DNA of 64,000 nucleotides from Solimicrobium sp040544425 (GCA_040544425.1 JBEONO010000015.1:45969-109968), one strand, 5' to 3'; counted from the stretch's first letter, positions 8,754 to 18,430 are shown. The notes: generated by a model not told the origin, from the sequence alone. Made by a program: numbers and translations.

Positions 8754-10028
8754 GTGAACACAATTCCACTCTGGGTACAAATAGCAGCGTTGGTCGGGCT
8801 GATCTTATGTTCAGCATTCTTCTCAATGACCGAGACCGCGCTCATGGCGGCCAACCGGCATCGGCTGCGGCATCTTGCCAAGCGCGGCAATAAGAACGCC
8901 GTCACTACACTCTGGTTGCTGGACCGGGTTGAAAAACTGCTCGCCGTCATCTTGATCGCCAACACGTTAACGAACGCCCTGTCGACCGCACTGGTGACGG
9001 TGATTGCCATTTCGACCTTTGGCAATAACGACACGGTAATCACCATCGCCACCGCATTCGTCGCATTTTTACTGATTATCTTCGCAGAGATTTCCCCCAA
9101 AATTATTGGCGCCACTTATCCTGAGCGGATCGCCCTGCCAGCCAGTTTTATATTGAAACCGTTAATCACCGTTGGATTGCCGGTGACCTGGTTCGTCAAT
9201 TTGTTCGTCAGCAGTATCCTGAAAATATTGCACATCAAAACAGGAAATTCGGTTCAGGACACGCGCTTGTCTCCAGAAGAATTACGGTCGATGATTTTGG
9301 AGGGCGGAAATTTCATCCCTCAAAAACACAAAAGTATTCTGCTCAATCTATTTGATCTCGAAAGTATCTCTGTCGAGGACGTCATGACACCGCGCGCGCA
9401 GATCGAGGCGCTGGATTTTTCGGTTACCGTCGATGATATTAAACAGCAGCTCACCACCTGCTATCACAACAAGCTGCCGGTGTTCGAGGGCGAGATCAAC
9501 CACATCATCGGGATTTTGCATGTGCGCAAAGCCATTGCCCTGCTGAATCAGGAAGATGCGCTGACCTTGCAGGATTTTCGGGAACTGCTCACGCCGGCCT
9601 ATTTTATCCCGGAAGACACCGGCGTGTTTACGCAACTGCAATATTTCCAAGAGAACCGGGAGCGCCTCGGCATTGTGATTGACGAATACGGCGAGGTTCA
9701 AGGATTGGTGACTTTGGACGATATTATCGAAGAGATGATCGGCGAATTTACGACGTCCGTGCCGGGCGACGCACGTGCTGATGCCTTCAATTGGGACAAA
9801 CAAGGTCAGTGCATTTTAGAAGGCACCACAACCTTACGCGATATTAATAAACGGCTGAATCTGAATTTCCCGCTGGATGGACCGAAAACCCTGAATGGAC
9901 TGCTGCTCGAAATTTTACAAGACATCCCCGAAGCGCAGGTCAGCTTAAAGATAAGCAATTGCGTCGTCGAAATCATTCAGGTCCAAAACCAGGCCATTAA
10001 AGTCGTAAAAATTCATCAACAAAGCTAA
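8754..10028 (+). CDS. CorC/HlyC-family membrane protein (DUF21 plus CBS pair)
   Basis: 424 residues, GTG start. Residues 1 to about 180 form a DUF21 (CNNM) domain with three or four membrane helices, starting MNTIPLWVQIAALVGLILCS and containing the conserved AFFSMTETALM. Two CBS motifs follow (about 205-330; DVMTPRAQIEALD and GLVTLDDIIEEMIGE). The C-terminal 80 residues are the CorC_HlyC domain. The family is linked to magnesium and cobalt efflux or resistance, as for YfjD, CorB and MpfA; the substrate here is inferred. The gap to pilB is about 130 bases, so cotranscription is uncertain. Confidence 0.88.
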   Translation: MNTIPLWVQIAALVGLILCSAFFSMTETALMAANRHRLRHLAKRGNKNAVTTLWLLDRVEKLLAVILIANTLTNALSTALVTVIAISTFGNNDTVITIATAFVAFLLIIFAEISPKIIGATYPERIALPASFILKPLITVGLPVTWFVNLFVSSILKILHIKTGNSVQDTRLSPEELRSMILEGGNFIPQKHKSILLNLFDLESISVEDVMTPRAQIEALDFSVTVDDIKQQLTTCYHNKLPVFEGEINHIIGILHVRKAIALLNQEDALTLQDFRELLTPAYFIPEDTGVFTQLQYFQENRERLGIVIDEYGEVQGLVTLDDIIEEMIGEFTTSVPGDARADAFNWDKQGQCILEGTTTLRDINKRLNLNFPLDGPKTLNGLLLEILQDIPEAQVSLKISNCVVEIIQVQNQAIKVVKIHQQS

Positions 10029-10160
10029 ACACACTTGGATACACTTTTGCTTCTAGTTGATTAAAAGAAACATGTTAGCATTAACAACGCTGGCAAACCT
10101 TTACAAATGCGTGACCAAGATGCATCATCAGCAGGGAAACTATTTCAGGAATGCAAATCT

Positions 10161-11888
10161 ATGGCCGAAGTAATTAACAATCCCGCAACACAAAATCCAA
10201 TCTCGGGTTTGGCGCGTGCATTACTGCAGGCAAATCGGCTGACGATGGCGCAGGTCGATCCCATTATCAAAAAGACACAAATGGAAAAAGTGCCGTTTAT
10301 CGATGCACTTTTACAAAGCAATTTGATCAAATCGCGGGAGCTGGCTGTATTTTGCTCAGAAACCTTTGGTTATTCCATGATGGACATCGATGCATTCAGT
10401 CCAACTTCATTTCCTGAAAAAATAGTCGATCAAAAATTAATGCAGACCCAGCGCATCATTGCGCTTGCCAAACGCGGCAACAAAGTATCGATCGCCATAT
10501 CTGATCCAACCAATATTCAGGCACTGGATCAAATCAAATTTCAAACTGAACTGATTGTCGAACCGATTATTGTCCAACATGACCTGTTGGTCAGCCTTCT
10601 CGACAAGTTGTCCAAAACTTCAGAACAAAATCTGAATGAGTTAATTGGCGACGACATGGAGATTGACTTTGGCGAGGCCGATGGCGGTGCCGCTGCTGCA
10701 GAAGCAGCAACGACTGAAGTCGATGATGCGCCGATCGTCCGCTTTCTTAATAAAATTTTGCTTGATGCAATCAACATGGGTGCTTCCGATTTGCATTTCG
10801 AGCCATTTGAAAAGTTTTACCGCATTCGCTTTCGGGTTGACGGTGAGTTGCGGGAAATCGCCCAACCACCGCTGGCAATCAAAGAAAAATTGGTATCCCG
10901 GATAAAGGTTTTATCGCGCCTCGATATTTCGGAAAAGCGCGTTCCGCAGGATGGCCGGATGAAACTGCTGATTTCCCAGACGCGCGCCATCGATTTTCGG
11001 GTCAGTACCTTGCCGACCTTGTTCGGTGAAAAGGTGGTGATGCGTATTTTGGACGGCTCGCAGGCGCAGATGGGTATCGACGCCCTGGGGTACGACGCTG
11101 ACCAAAAGAAAATATTGCTCGACGCAATTCAACGGCCGTATGGCATGGTTCTGGTCACAGGACCGACTGGCTCAGGCAAGACCGTGTCGCTCTACACCTG
11201 CCTGAACGTGATTAACAAACCGGGAATCAATATCTCAACCGCGGAAGACCCGGCCGAGATCAACCTGCCAGGCGTGAATCAGGTCAACATTAATGACAAA
11301 GCGGGATTGACCTTCCCAGCCGCGCTGAAATCATTTTTGCGCCAGGATCCGGATGTGATCATGGTCGGTGAGATTCGCGATCTGGAAACTGCTGATATCG
11401 CCATCAAGGCAGCACAAACTGGTCATATGGTATTTTCAACCCTGCATACCAATGACGCACCGTCGACCTTGACGCGCCTGATGAACATGGGCGTTGCACC
11501 ATTCAATATCGCCTCTTCAGTTATTTTAATTACCGCGCAGCGCCTGGCTCGTCGCCTGTGCACCTGCAAGAAGCCCACCGAAATCCTGGATCAGGTTCTG
11601 CTGGATGCCGGGTTTGAAGAATCGGTACTTGACGGCTCCTGGACTCCTTATCAACCAGTCGGCTGTGAGCGCTGCAGTGGCTCGGGTTATAAAGGACGAG
11701 TCGGTATTTATCAAATCATGCCAATTACCGAAGAGATCGAGCGGATTATTCTGTCGCATGGCAGCGCGCTCGATATTGAAAATCAGGCGCGCAGTGAAGG
11801 CGTGAGAACCTTGCGCGAGTCCGGCTTGATTAAGGTCAGACAAGGTATGACGAGCCTGGAAGAAGTCTTAGGCTGTACCAATGAATAA
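10161..11888 (+). CDS. pilB: Type IV pilus extension ATPase
   Basis: 575 residues from the ATG at 10161, which has AGGA 10 bases upstream; an in-frame ATG at 10107 would add 18 residues without homology. It powers pilus assembly at the inner membrane. The N-terminal MshEN/T2SSE_N domain is followed by the AAA-type ATPase with Walker A GPTGSGKT (334-341), the Asp box around STAEDPAEI, Walker B VIMVGEIRD and the His box STLHTNDAPSTLTRL. Four zinc-binding cysteines are present as CTC and CERC. First gene of pilB-pilC-pilD. Confidence 0.96.
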   Translation: MAEVINNPATQNPISGLARALLQANRLTMAQVDPIIKKTQMEKVPFIDALLQSNLIKSRELAVFCSETFGYSMMDIDAFSPTSFPEKIVDQKLMQTQRIIALAKRGNKVSIAISDPTNIQALDQIKFQTELIVEPIIVQHDLLVSLLDKLSKTSEQNLNELIGDDMEIDFGEADGGAAAAEAATTEVDDAPIVRFLNKILLDAINMGASDLHFEPFEKFYRIRFRVDGELREIAQPPLAIKEKLVSRIKVLSRLDISEKRVPQDGRMKLLISQTRAIDFRVSTLPTLFGEKVVMRILDGSQAQMGIDALGYDADQKKILLDAIQRPYGMVLVTGPTGSGKTVSLYTCLNVINKPGINISTAEDPAEINLPGVNQVNINDKAGLTFPAALKSFLRQDPDVIMVGEIRDLETADIAIKAAQTGHMVFSTLHTNDAPSTLTRLMNMGVAPFNIASSVILITAQRLARRLCTCKKPTEILDQVLLDAGFEESVLDGSWTPYQPVGCERCSGSGYKGRVGIYQIMPITEEIERIILSHGSALDIENQARSEGVRTLRESGLIKVRQGMTSLEEVLGCTNE

Positions 11889-11949
11889 CGATCACTTTTA
11901 AATTTGACCAGACCACCTGCATCGCAGCGATTATCTTCAGGGAACAATT

Positions 11950-13182
11950 ATGGCAACAGCCCAGAATAGAGCACTAAATACCGTCAAAGAAACTGTCTAC
12001 AGCTGGGAAGGCAAAGACAAGTCTGGCAAAGCGGTGCGCGGCGAGTTGCGCGCCAGCGGTGAAGCAATCGTCAGCGCGACATTGCGCCGACAGGGCGTAC
12101 TAGTCACCAAGGTTAAAAAGAAATCGTTTAGTTCCGGCAAAAAAATTACTGAAAAAGACATCGCATTGTTCACGCGACAGCTCGCCACGATGATGAAAGC
12201 CGGCGTGCCGTTGCTGCAATCATTTGATATTGTCGGCAGAGGTCATGCGAACCCGTCAGTGGCAAAGCTGGTGCTCGACATACGCAGCGACGTGGAAACC
12301 GGAACAAGTTTAAATCAGGCATTCCGAAAATTCCCACTGTACTTTGACCCACTGTTCTGCAATCTGGTTGGTGCTGGCGAACAGGCTGGTATTTTGGAAG
12401 AGTTGTTGACCAGACTTGCGATTTACAAGGAAAAGACCGTCGCTATCAAGGCAAAAATTAAAGGCGCCCTGTTTTATCCAATGTCCATTATTGGCGTCGC
12501 ATTTCTGGTTACGGCCATTATTATGATCTGGGTAGTGCCCGCCTTTAAGCAGGTATTTGCCAGTTTTGGGGCAAATTTACCGGCACCTACGCTGGTGGTG
12601 ATGGGTATCTCAGATTTTTGTGTCAAGTATTGGTATCTGGTGTTTGGTCTCCCGACAGCCGGGATTTATTTCTTAATGCAAGCCTGGAAACGTTCATTGG
12701 AAGTACAAAGAGTGATGGATCGACTCTTGCTCAAAGCGCCGATTTTCGGAGAAATTGTGCGCAAGGCGACCGTCGCGCGCTGGACGCGGACCTTGGCAAC
12801 GATGTTTGCCGCCGGTGTGCCTCTGGTGGAATCATTGGACTCAGTTGGCGGCGCTGCCGGCAACGCAGTCTATCTTGACGCGACCTTAAAAATACAAACC
12901 GAAGTCAGCTCAGGAACCAGTTTGACGATGGCCATGCAAAACTCTCAGGTTTTCCCCAACATGGTCACACAAATGGTGTCGATCGGCGAAGAGTCAGGGT
13001 CACTTGATGCCATGCTCGGCAAAGTGGCAGACTTTTATGAAGAAGAAGTCGACGAAGCTGTTGCCAACATGTCGAGCCTGATGGAGCCTTTAATCATGGT
13101 CTTCCTGGGCGTGGTCATTGGTGCGCTGGTGGTCGCCATGTACTTACCAATTTTCAAACTCGGCGCAGTGGTTGGCGGATGA
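11950..13182 (+). CDS. pilC: Type IV pilus inner-membrane platform protein
   Basis: 410 residues. It forms the inner-membrane platform on which PilB assembles pilin. Two T2SSF domains (about 75-200 and 275-400) each carry the family helices; examples are LFTRQLATMMKAGVPLLQS and WTRTLATMFAAGVPLVESL. Three membrane segments are visible near 178-200, 218-240 and 380-402. It lies 61 bases after pilB and overlaps pilD by 4 bases (ATGA). Confidence 0.96.
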   Translation: MATAQNRALNTVKETVYSWEGKDKSGKAVRGELRASGEAIVSATLRRQGVLVTKVKKKSFSSGKKITEKDIALFTRQLATMMKAGVPLLQSFDIVGRGHANPSVAKLVLDIRSDVETGTSLNQAFRKFPLYFDPLFCNLVGAGEQAGILEELLTRLAIYKEKTVAIKAKIKGALFYPMSIIGVAFLVTAIIMIWVVPAFKQVFASFGANLPAPTLVVMGISDFCVKYWYLVFGLPTAGIYFLMQAWKRSLEVQRVMDRLLLKAPIFGEIVRKATVARWTRTLATMFAAGVPLVESLDSVGGAAGNAVYLDATLKIQTEVSSGTSLTMAMQNSQVFPNMVTQMVSIGEESGSLDAMLGKVADFYEEEVDEAVANMSSLMEPLIMVFLGVVIGALVVAMYLPIFKLGAVVGG

Positions 13183-14048
13183 TATTTGATAGCATATATA
13201 TCGCTTTGCCCGGAAATATCCCGGTAAGTTTAATTGCTGGCCTGTTTGGTTTATTGTTCGGCAGTTTTTTGAATGTAGTCATCTACCGCATTCCAAAAAT
13301 GATGCAACGTGATTTTGACAATTACATTGCCGAGCAATCCAAACAGGACTTACCCCACCAGGATGCATTTAATCTAATGGTGCCGAGGTCCGCATGCCCG
13401 CACTGCGGTCACCAGATTACTGCCATCGAAAATATACCCGTAATCAGTTATCTGGCGCTGCGTGGTCGTTGCTCGGGTTGCAAAGCACCGATATCGGCAC
13501 GATACCCTCTGGTTGAAGCGCTCACGGCAATCATTTCGTTCGGCCTGATCTGGCACTTTGGAACCGGATTGGCGGGACTGGCAAGTCTGGTGTTCGCCTA
13601 TTTCCTGATCGCCCTGGCATTAATCGACTTTGACACCCAACTGCTGCCTGATGATTTGACCTTGCCGCTGCTATGGTGTGGCTTATTGATTAATACCCAG
13701 GGCGTATTTTGTTCCTTGAATGCCGCCGTGCTCGGGGCCGCCATTGGCTATGGTTCGCTGTGGGTGATCTACTGGATCTTCAAGCTCGTGACTGGAAAAG
13801 AAGGAATGGGCTATGGCGATTTTAAATTGCTCGCAGCACTCGGTGCATGGTACGGCTGGACAGCATTACCAGTGACCATATTAATGTCTTCATTTGCCGG
13901 CGCAGTAATTGGCATTGCGATGATGTTCCTGACCAAGCGCGGCCGTGATGTTCCTATGCCATTTGGCCCGTATCTTGCCATCGCGGGACTGTTCATGCTG
14001 CCTTATGGTCAGCTGATCACGCAAAAATATCTGGGATTCGCATTGTGA
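13179..14048 (+). CDS. pilD: Prepilin peptidase and N-methyltransferase
   Basis: 289 residues. It cleaves prepilin leader peptides and methylates the new N-terminus. The cytoplasmic zinc loop has two CxxC pairs (C73/C76 and C98/C101). Catalytic aspartates of the aspartic peptidase are Asp150 (ALIDFD, before LLPDDLTLPLLW) and Asp214 in GMGYGDFK. About eight membrane helices surround these. It overlaps pilC upstream and coaE downstream by 4 bases each, so translation is coupled through the whole block. Confidence 0.96.
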   Translation: MIFDSIYIALPGNIPVSLIAGLFGLLFGSFLNVVIYRIPKMMQRDFDNYIAEQSKQDLPHQDAFNLMVPRSACPHCGHQITAIENIPVISYLALRGRCSGCKAPISARYPLVEALTAIISFGLIWHFGTGLAGLASLVFAYFLIALALIDFDTQLLPDDLTLPLLWCGLLINTQGVFCSLNAAVLGAAIGYGSLWVIYWIFKLVTGKEGMGYGDFKLLAALGAWYGWTALPVTILMSSFAGAVIGIAMMFLTKRGRDVPMPFGPYLAIAGLFMLPYGQLITQKYLGFAL

Positions 14049-14668
14049 GCTCTACTACCAATGCACCGGACAAGTTAATCATCGGCTTGACCGGCGGCAT
14101 TGGCAGCGGCAAGACCAGTGTTGCCAACGCGTTCGCGGCCCGGGGAGCGAGTGTGATTGATACCGACGCCATCGCGCATCAATTAACAGCACCTGACGGC
14201 GGAGCCATCACGGCAATTGCCGCGCAGTTTGGCAAAAACATGATCACCGCCGAGGGCGCACTGGACCGTGCAAAAATGCGCGAATTGATTTTTTCCGACA
14301 AAAGCAAAAAGCGGCAGCTCGAATCAATCCTGCATCCGATGATACGGGATGAAGTCAGCAGACAATCTGCCGCAGCAACGGGCCAATACATCATCTATGT
14401 CGTCCCGCTTCTGGTCGAAACCGGACATTGGAAGTTCTCCAGAATTTTGGTGATCGATTGCGATGAAGATCTGCAGATTCAACGTGTCATGCAACGGGAT
14501 GGTTTGGCAAAAGATTTGATTCAATCCATCATCGCGCAACAGGCAAGCCGTGCAGAGCGATTGGCAATCGCCACCGATGTTCTGCAAAATCAGGGCAGTT
14601 TCGAAATGTTACTGCCCGAAATTGATCGCCTGCACAAACTGTACTGCCAATTATCAGCATCAAATTAA
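14045..14668 (+). CDS. coaE: Dephospho-CoA kinase
   Basis: 207 residues. Last step of coenzyme A synthesis: phosphorylation of dephospho-CoA at the 3' hydroxyl of ribose. The P-loop is GGIGSGKT (17-24), followed by the substrate segment GASVIDTDAIAHQL and the lid region with HPMIRDEV and VPLLVETG. The start uses GTG at 14045, overlapping the pilD stop. The pilD-coaE-zapD-yacG order is conserved in many beta- and gammaproteobacteria. Confidence 0.95.
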   Translation: MSSTTNAPDKLIIGLTGGIGSGKTSVANAFAARGASVIDTDAIAHQLTAPDGGAITAIAAQFGKNMITAEGALDRAKMRELIFSDKSKKRQLESILHPMIRDEVSRQSAAATGQYIIYVVPLLVETGHWKFSRILVIDCDEDLQIQRVMQRDGLAKDLIQSIIAQQASRAERLAIATDVLQNQGSFEMLLPEIDRLHKLYCQLSASN

Positions 14669-14864
14669 ACAGAGTGTTTGTAATTTTCGCCAGCTTGGTT
14701 CAAAATCATACAAATTAGACGGGAGCAAACGCTTTGCAACGGCTTCTCAATAAAAAATATAGAATGTTCGCAATCGGCTGTGGCCTTTTCCTTCAGACCT
14801 GACTCTCGATATCAATTTTGGTAGTTCCAGATCGACGTGTGACAACTTTTACAGGGAAATTACT

Positions 14865-15620
14865 TTGATTGTTTACGAATACCCTTTCAACGAGCGTATT
14901 CGCACGTTATTGCGACTGGAAGACCTGTACGAAAAATTCAGCTTTTTTTTGCAACAGGAACACCCATTTCAACATCATGTTGCGCTGTCTCTCATATTTG
15001 AAATGCTCGAAGTTGCAGGCCGCGCTGATTTGAAGTCTGATCTGCTGCAGGAACTGGAAAGACAAAAACAGACTTTGCTGGGGTTTCGGTCAAACCCGAA
15101 CGTGGCAACCGATATGCTCAACGCGATTATTGAAGATATCAACCGGATCACCGCTTCGTTGATGAGCTCACAGGGAAGATCAGGGCAAAACATTCGCGAG
15201 AACGAGTGGCTGATGAGTATTCGCGGACGTACGATCATCCCGGGCGGTGCGTGCGAATTCGATCTGCCATCCTATTTCGCCTGGCAAAACAACAGCGCCG
15301 AAAAACGCCGCGCGGATATTTCCATGTGGTTTGCGCCACTGGCACCATTATTTGAAGCCATTTCCATGGCATTGCGCTTATTACGTGAATCTGGTCACAC
15401 CTCGAAAATGCTGGCACAGGCCGGCAGCTACCAACAAATGTTACAAGGTAAAATCTATCAAATGATTCGTCTGCGAATCGATGAAACCCTGGGTGCCATT
15501 CCTGAAATCTCCGCAAATAAATACATGTTGTGGGTTCGGTTCATGACGCAGGATGGCACATTGAAACCGCGCGCATTTGAAAGTGAAATACCTTTTGAAC
15601 TGACCCTTTGTAATTTTTAA
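14865..15620 (+). CDS. zapD: Cell division protein ZapD
   Basis: 251 residues. ZapD (YacF) cross-links FtsZ filaments and strengthens the Z-ring. The N-terminal segment VYEYPFNERIRTLLRLEDL is the family hallmark, and the C-terminal domain contains GACEFDLPSYFAW and ALRLLRES. The start is TTG at 14865, supported by AGGGAA about 8 bases upstream. A 196-base gap separates it from coaE, so it may have its own promoter, though I see no clear boxes. Confidence 0.93.
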   Translation: MIVYEYPFNERIRTLLRLEDLYEKFSFFLQQEHPFQHHVALSLIFEMLEVAGRADLKSDLLQELERQKQTLLGFRSNPNVATDMLNAIIEDINRITASLMSSQGRSGQNIRENEWLMSIRGRTIIPGGACEFDLPSYFAWQNNSAEKRRADISMWFAPLAPLFEAISMALRLLRESGHTSKMLAQAGSYQQMLQGKIYQMIRLRIDETLGAIPEISANKYMLWVRFMTQDGTLKPRAFESEIPFELTLCNF

Positions 15621-15631
15621 ATGAAATAACC

Positions 15632-15808
15632 ATGATCGTAGAATGCCCGCAATGCCACACCAAAGTCGAGTGGTCCAAGAATAATCCCTACCGTCCGTTT
15701 TGCTCAGAACGCTGCAAGCAAATTGATTTGGGCGCCTGGGCCGAAGAAAGTTATATCATTCCTGGCGCGTCGCCCGAACCGGATGATCTGCCAGACGACA
15801 GCCAATAA
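15632..15808 (+). CDS. yacG: DNA gyrase inhibitor YacG (zinc protein)
   Basis: 58 residues. In E. coli YacG binds GyrB and blocks DNA binding by gyrase. The zinc site is complete: C5 and C8 in CPQC, C24 and C28 in CSERC. The family motif W-S-K-N-N-P-Y-R-P-F-C-S-E-R-C is present, followed by IDLGAWAEESY and an acidic tail. It begins 11 bases after the zapD stop and is part of the same operon. Confidence 0.93.
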   Translation: MIVECPQCHTKVEWSKNNPYRPFCSERCKQIDLGAWAEESYIIPGASPEPDDLPDDSQ

Positions 15809-15878
15809 ATTGAATCCAATTTTATTAGTCTGACTGTAACCACATTGCATTGAGCAGCAAATCATCAATGCAGATGTT

Positions 15879-15895
15879 CCCCCCCCATTCCCCCC
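15879..15895 (+). repeat. Two homopolymeric C tracts (C8-ATT-C6)
   Basis: Eight C (15879-15886), ATT, then six C (15890-15895) lie 16 bases before the fumarase start codon. Such tracts can vary in length by polymerase slippage. Whether this alters expression is not known. Confidence 0.8.
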
Positions 15896-15910
15896 AAACA
15901 GGTCTGTACC

Positions 15911-17431
15911 ATGACAATTATTAAACAAGACGATTTAATAGAATCCATCGCAGCAGCACTGCAATTCATCAGCTACTACCACCCTGCCGACTATATCGCG
16001 CATCTGGCGCGTGCTTACGAGATTGAGCAGAGCCCGGCGGCCAAGGACGCCATTGCGCAGATTCTCACCAATTCACGGATGTGCGCCGAAGGAAAACGCC
16101 CGATCTGCCAGGACACCGGCATCGTCAATGTGTTCTTGAAAATTGGCATGGGTGTGCGCTTTGAGGGTTTCAGCGGCTCGATTATCGATGCGATCAATCA
16201 GGGCGTGCGCCAGGGTTACGACGATCCCGAAAATAAACTGCGTGCATCGATTGTGGCTGACCCGCTTTTTGACCGGAAAAATACCAAAGACAATACCCCT
16301 GCCGTAGTGCACATGGAGTTGGTGCCTGGCGATACGCTCGATATTCAGGTCGCAGCCAAAGGTGGCGGATCAGAAAACAAATCAAAATTTGTCATGCTCA
16401 ATCCATCTGATTCATTGGTCGACTGGGTGATGAAAACCGTGCCGACCATGGGCGCAGGCTGGTGCCCGCCGGGCATGCTGGGTATCGGTATTGGCGGAAC
16501 GGCAGAAAAAGCCATGCTGATGGCCAAACAGTCGTTAATGGAAGACATTGACATGCATGAACTGAAACTGCGCGGACCACAAAATAAAACCGAAGAATTA
16601 CGTATTGCACTATGCGACCAGATCAATGCCCTTGGCATCGGCGCTCAAGGACTGGGCGGCCTGACCACCGTGCTGGACGTAAAAATCAATATGTACCCAA
16701 CCCACGCCGCATCAAAGCCGGTTGCCATGATTCCCAACTGTGCGGCAACCCGCCATGCGCATTTTGTGATGGATGGGTCAGGCCCGGTCTACATGGAACC
16801 ACCGGCACTGTCCACCTGGCCTAATGTGAACTGGCAGCCAGATACGGAAAAATCGCAGCGCGTGAATTTGAACACGCTGACCAAAGCAGAGGTAGCCAGC
16901 TGGAAGCCCGGTCAGACCTTGCTCTTGAATGGAAAAATGCTGACTGGCCGGGACGCCGCACACAAACGCATCCAGGACATGCTGGCTAAAGGTGAACAGT
17001 TACCAGTCGATTTCAGCAATCGTGTCATCTACTACGTCGGTCCCGTTGATCCGGTGCGCGACGAAGCAGTCGGACCGGCAGGCCCGACCACCGCCACGCG
17101 CATGGACAGTTTTACCGAGATGATGCTCGGGCAGACCGGACTGATTTCGATGATAGGCAAGGCAGAGCGCGGCCCGGTAGCGATTGCGGCGATTCAAAAA
17201 CACCAGTCGGCGTATTTGATGGCGGTCGGCGGCGCGGCCTATCTGGTTTCGAAAGCAATCAAGGCGGCCAAGGTAGTCGGCTTTGCCGATCTGGGTATGG
17301 AAGCAATTTATGAATTTGACGTGGTCGATATGCCTGTCACAGTCGCGGTCGATTCACAGGGGACTTCGGCACACATCACGGGCCCGCGGGAGTGGCAGGC
17401 AAAAATCGGTATTTTGCCGGTCAAAAATTAA
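15911..17431 (+). CDS. Fumarate hydratase, class I (iron-sulfur)
   Basis: 506 residues. Interconverts fumarate and malate in the TCA cycle using a [4Fe-4S] cluster. Both the alpha (N-terminal) and beta (C-terminal, from about 330) parts are fused in one chain, as in FumA/FumB. Candidate cluster cysteines are C66 in ICQDTG, the one in GAGWCPPG and the one in IPNCAATRH. The beta part shows YYVGPVDP, GPTTATRMD and MIGKAERG. It stands alone after yacG, with a pair of C tracts just before the start and only a weak ribosome binding site. Confidence 0.94.
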   Translation: MTIIKQDDLIESIAAALQFISYYHPADYIAHLARAYEIEQSPAAKDAIAQILTNSRMCAEGKRPICQDTGIVNVFLKIGMGVRFEGFSGSIIDAINQGVRQGYDDPENKLRASIVADPLFDRKNTKDNTPAVVHMELVPGDTLDIQVAAKGGGSENKSKFVMLNPSDSLVDWVMKTVPTMGAGWCPPGMLGIGIGGTAEKAMLMAKQSLMEDIDMHELKLRGPQNKTEELRIALCDQINALGIGAQGLGGLTTVLDVKINMYPTHAASKPVAMIPNCAATRHAHFVMDGSGPVYMEPPALSTWPNVNWQPDTEKSQRVNLNTLTKAEVASWKPGQTLLLNGKMLTGRDAAHKRIQDMLAKGEQLPVDFSNRVIYYVGPVDPVRDEAVGPAGPTTATRMDSFTEMMLGQTGLISMIGKAERGPVAIAAIQKHQSAYLMAVGGAAYLVSKAIKAAKVVGFADLGMEAIYEFDVVDMPVTVAVDSQGTSAHITGPREWQAKIGILPVKN

Positions 17432-17434
17432 TCA

Positions 17435-18289
17435 ATGAACCAAAATGCGCTGCAGCCCCGGTCGCCTGTTGGAATATTTGATTCCGGGGTTGGCGGGTTG
17501 TCGGTGTTGCGTCATATCCGCGAGCAGTTACCGAACGAGTCACTGTGTTATTTTGCAGATTCCGGATTCGCTCCGTATGGCGACAAGCCCGAGACGGAAA
17601 TCATGCAGCGCACTTTATTTGCCGCACAATCGTTGTTATCACAGGGAGTCAAAGCGATCGTCGTTGCCTGCAACACGGCGACTGCAGCAGCGATCGCGCT
17701 GCTGCGTTCGCATTACCCCGATCTCATTCTGGTTGGCGTCGAACCCGGATTAAAACCTGCTGCCAGCCTGAGCAAAACCGCGTGCGCGGGCGTGTTGGCG
17801 ACCCGCTCGACGCTGGCCAGCGCAAAATATCAACTGCTCTGTGAACAGGTTGAACACAGTACCCAGGTGCGTTTCATCCATCAGGCCTGTCCCGGCCTGG
17901 TTAACCAGATCGAACGCGGCGAGCTTGACAGCCCCGCTACGCTCAAGCTGCTGGAAGGCTATTTGCAACCGATTTTCGACACGCCAGCAGATGTCCTGGT
18001 ACTCGGCTGCACGCATTACCCTTTTGTGGAAGCCAGCATCAGAGACATCGCCAAACGCAGTAACAAAGGCGATATCCGCATCATCGACACCGGCCTTGCG
18101 ATCGCCAGACAATTGGAACGATTGCTCACGCAACACCAGTTGTTGAACCTCAATCCTGGGTCGTTACCAATCACATGCACCACCAGTGGCCAGGCGGCCC
18201 AACTGGAATTTGGATTGACCCGATTACTCAAGCTTCAACCGGGGGAATATACAATTCAAGAAATAGGTTGCAATTTACCCCTAAGCTAA
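17435..18289 (+). CDS. murI: Glutamate racemase
   Basis: 284 residues. Makes D-glutamate for peptidoglycan. The catalytic cysteine pair is present: C79 in VVACNTATA and C192 in VLGCTHYPF. The N-terminal IGIFDSGVGG-type motif (Asp16-Ser17) binds the substrate. It starts 3 bases after the fumarase stop, so the two genes are cotranscribed. A small hairpin with six T follows the stop. Confidence 0.95.
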   Translation: MNQNALQPRSPVGIFDSGVGGLSVLRHIREQLPNESLCYFADSGFAPYGDKPETEIMQRTLFAAQSLLSQGVKAIVVACNTATAAAIALLRSHYPDLILVGVEPGLKPAASLSKTACAGVLATRSTLASAKYQLLCEQVEHSTQVRFIHQACPGLVNQIERGELDSPATLKLLEGYLQPIFDTPADVLVLGCTHYPFVEASIRDIAKRSNKGDIRIIDTGLAIARQLERLLTQHQLLNLNPGSLPITCTTSGQAAQLEFGLTRLLKLQPGEYTIQEIGCNLPLS

Positions 18290-18302
18290 TTAAACTAGCG
18301 GC

Positions 18303-18326
18303 CTGCCCAATCACAGGCAGTTTTTT
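18303..18326 (+). terminator. Likely terminator after murI
   Basis: A short stem, CTGCC (18303-18307) with GGCAG (18316-18320), is followed by six T (18321-18326). It lies between murI and tRNA-His. The stem is short, so read-through into the tRNA is possible. Confidence 0.6.
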
Positions 18327-18336
18327 GCAGCACAGT

Positions 18337-18413
18337 GGTGGTCGTAGCTCAGTTGGTAGAGTCCAGGATTGTGATTCCTGTTGTCGTGGGTTCGAGCCCC
18401 ATCGATCACCCCA
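18337..18413 (+). tRNA. tRNA-His (anticodon GTG)
   Basis: 77 bases including an encoded CCA. The extra G at position -1 (18337) pairs with C73, the identity element of tRNA-His. The 8-bp acceptor stem is 18337-18344 with 18403-18410, containing one G-T pair. The anticodon GTG is at 18371-18373 and the T loop TTCGAGC is normal. It is followed by a good terminator. A possible promoter (TTGCAA at 18268, TAAACT at 18291, 17-base spacing) lies at the end of murI. Confidence 0.97.
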
Positions 18414-18430
18414 CTAGAATCAAGTACTTA

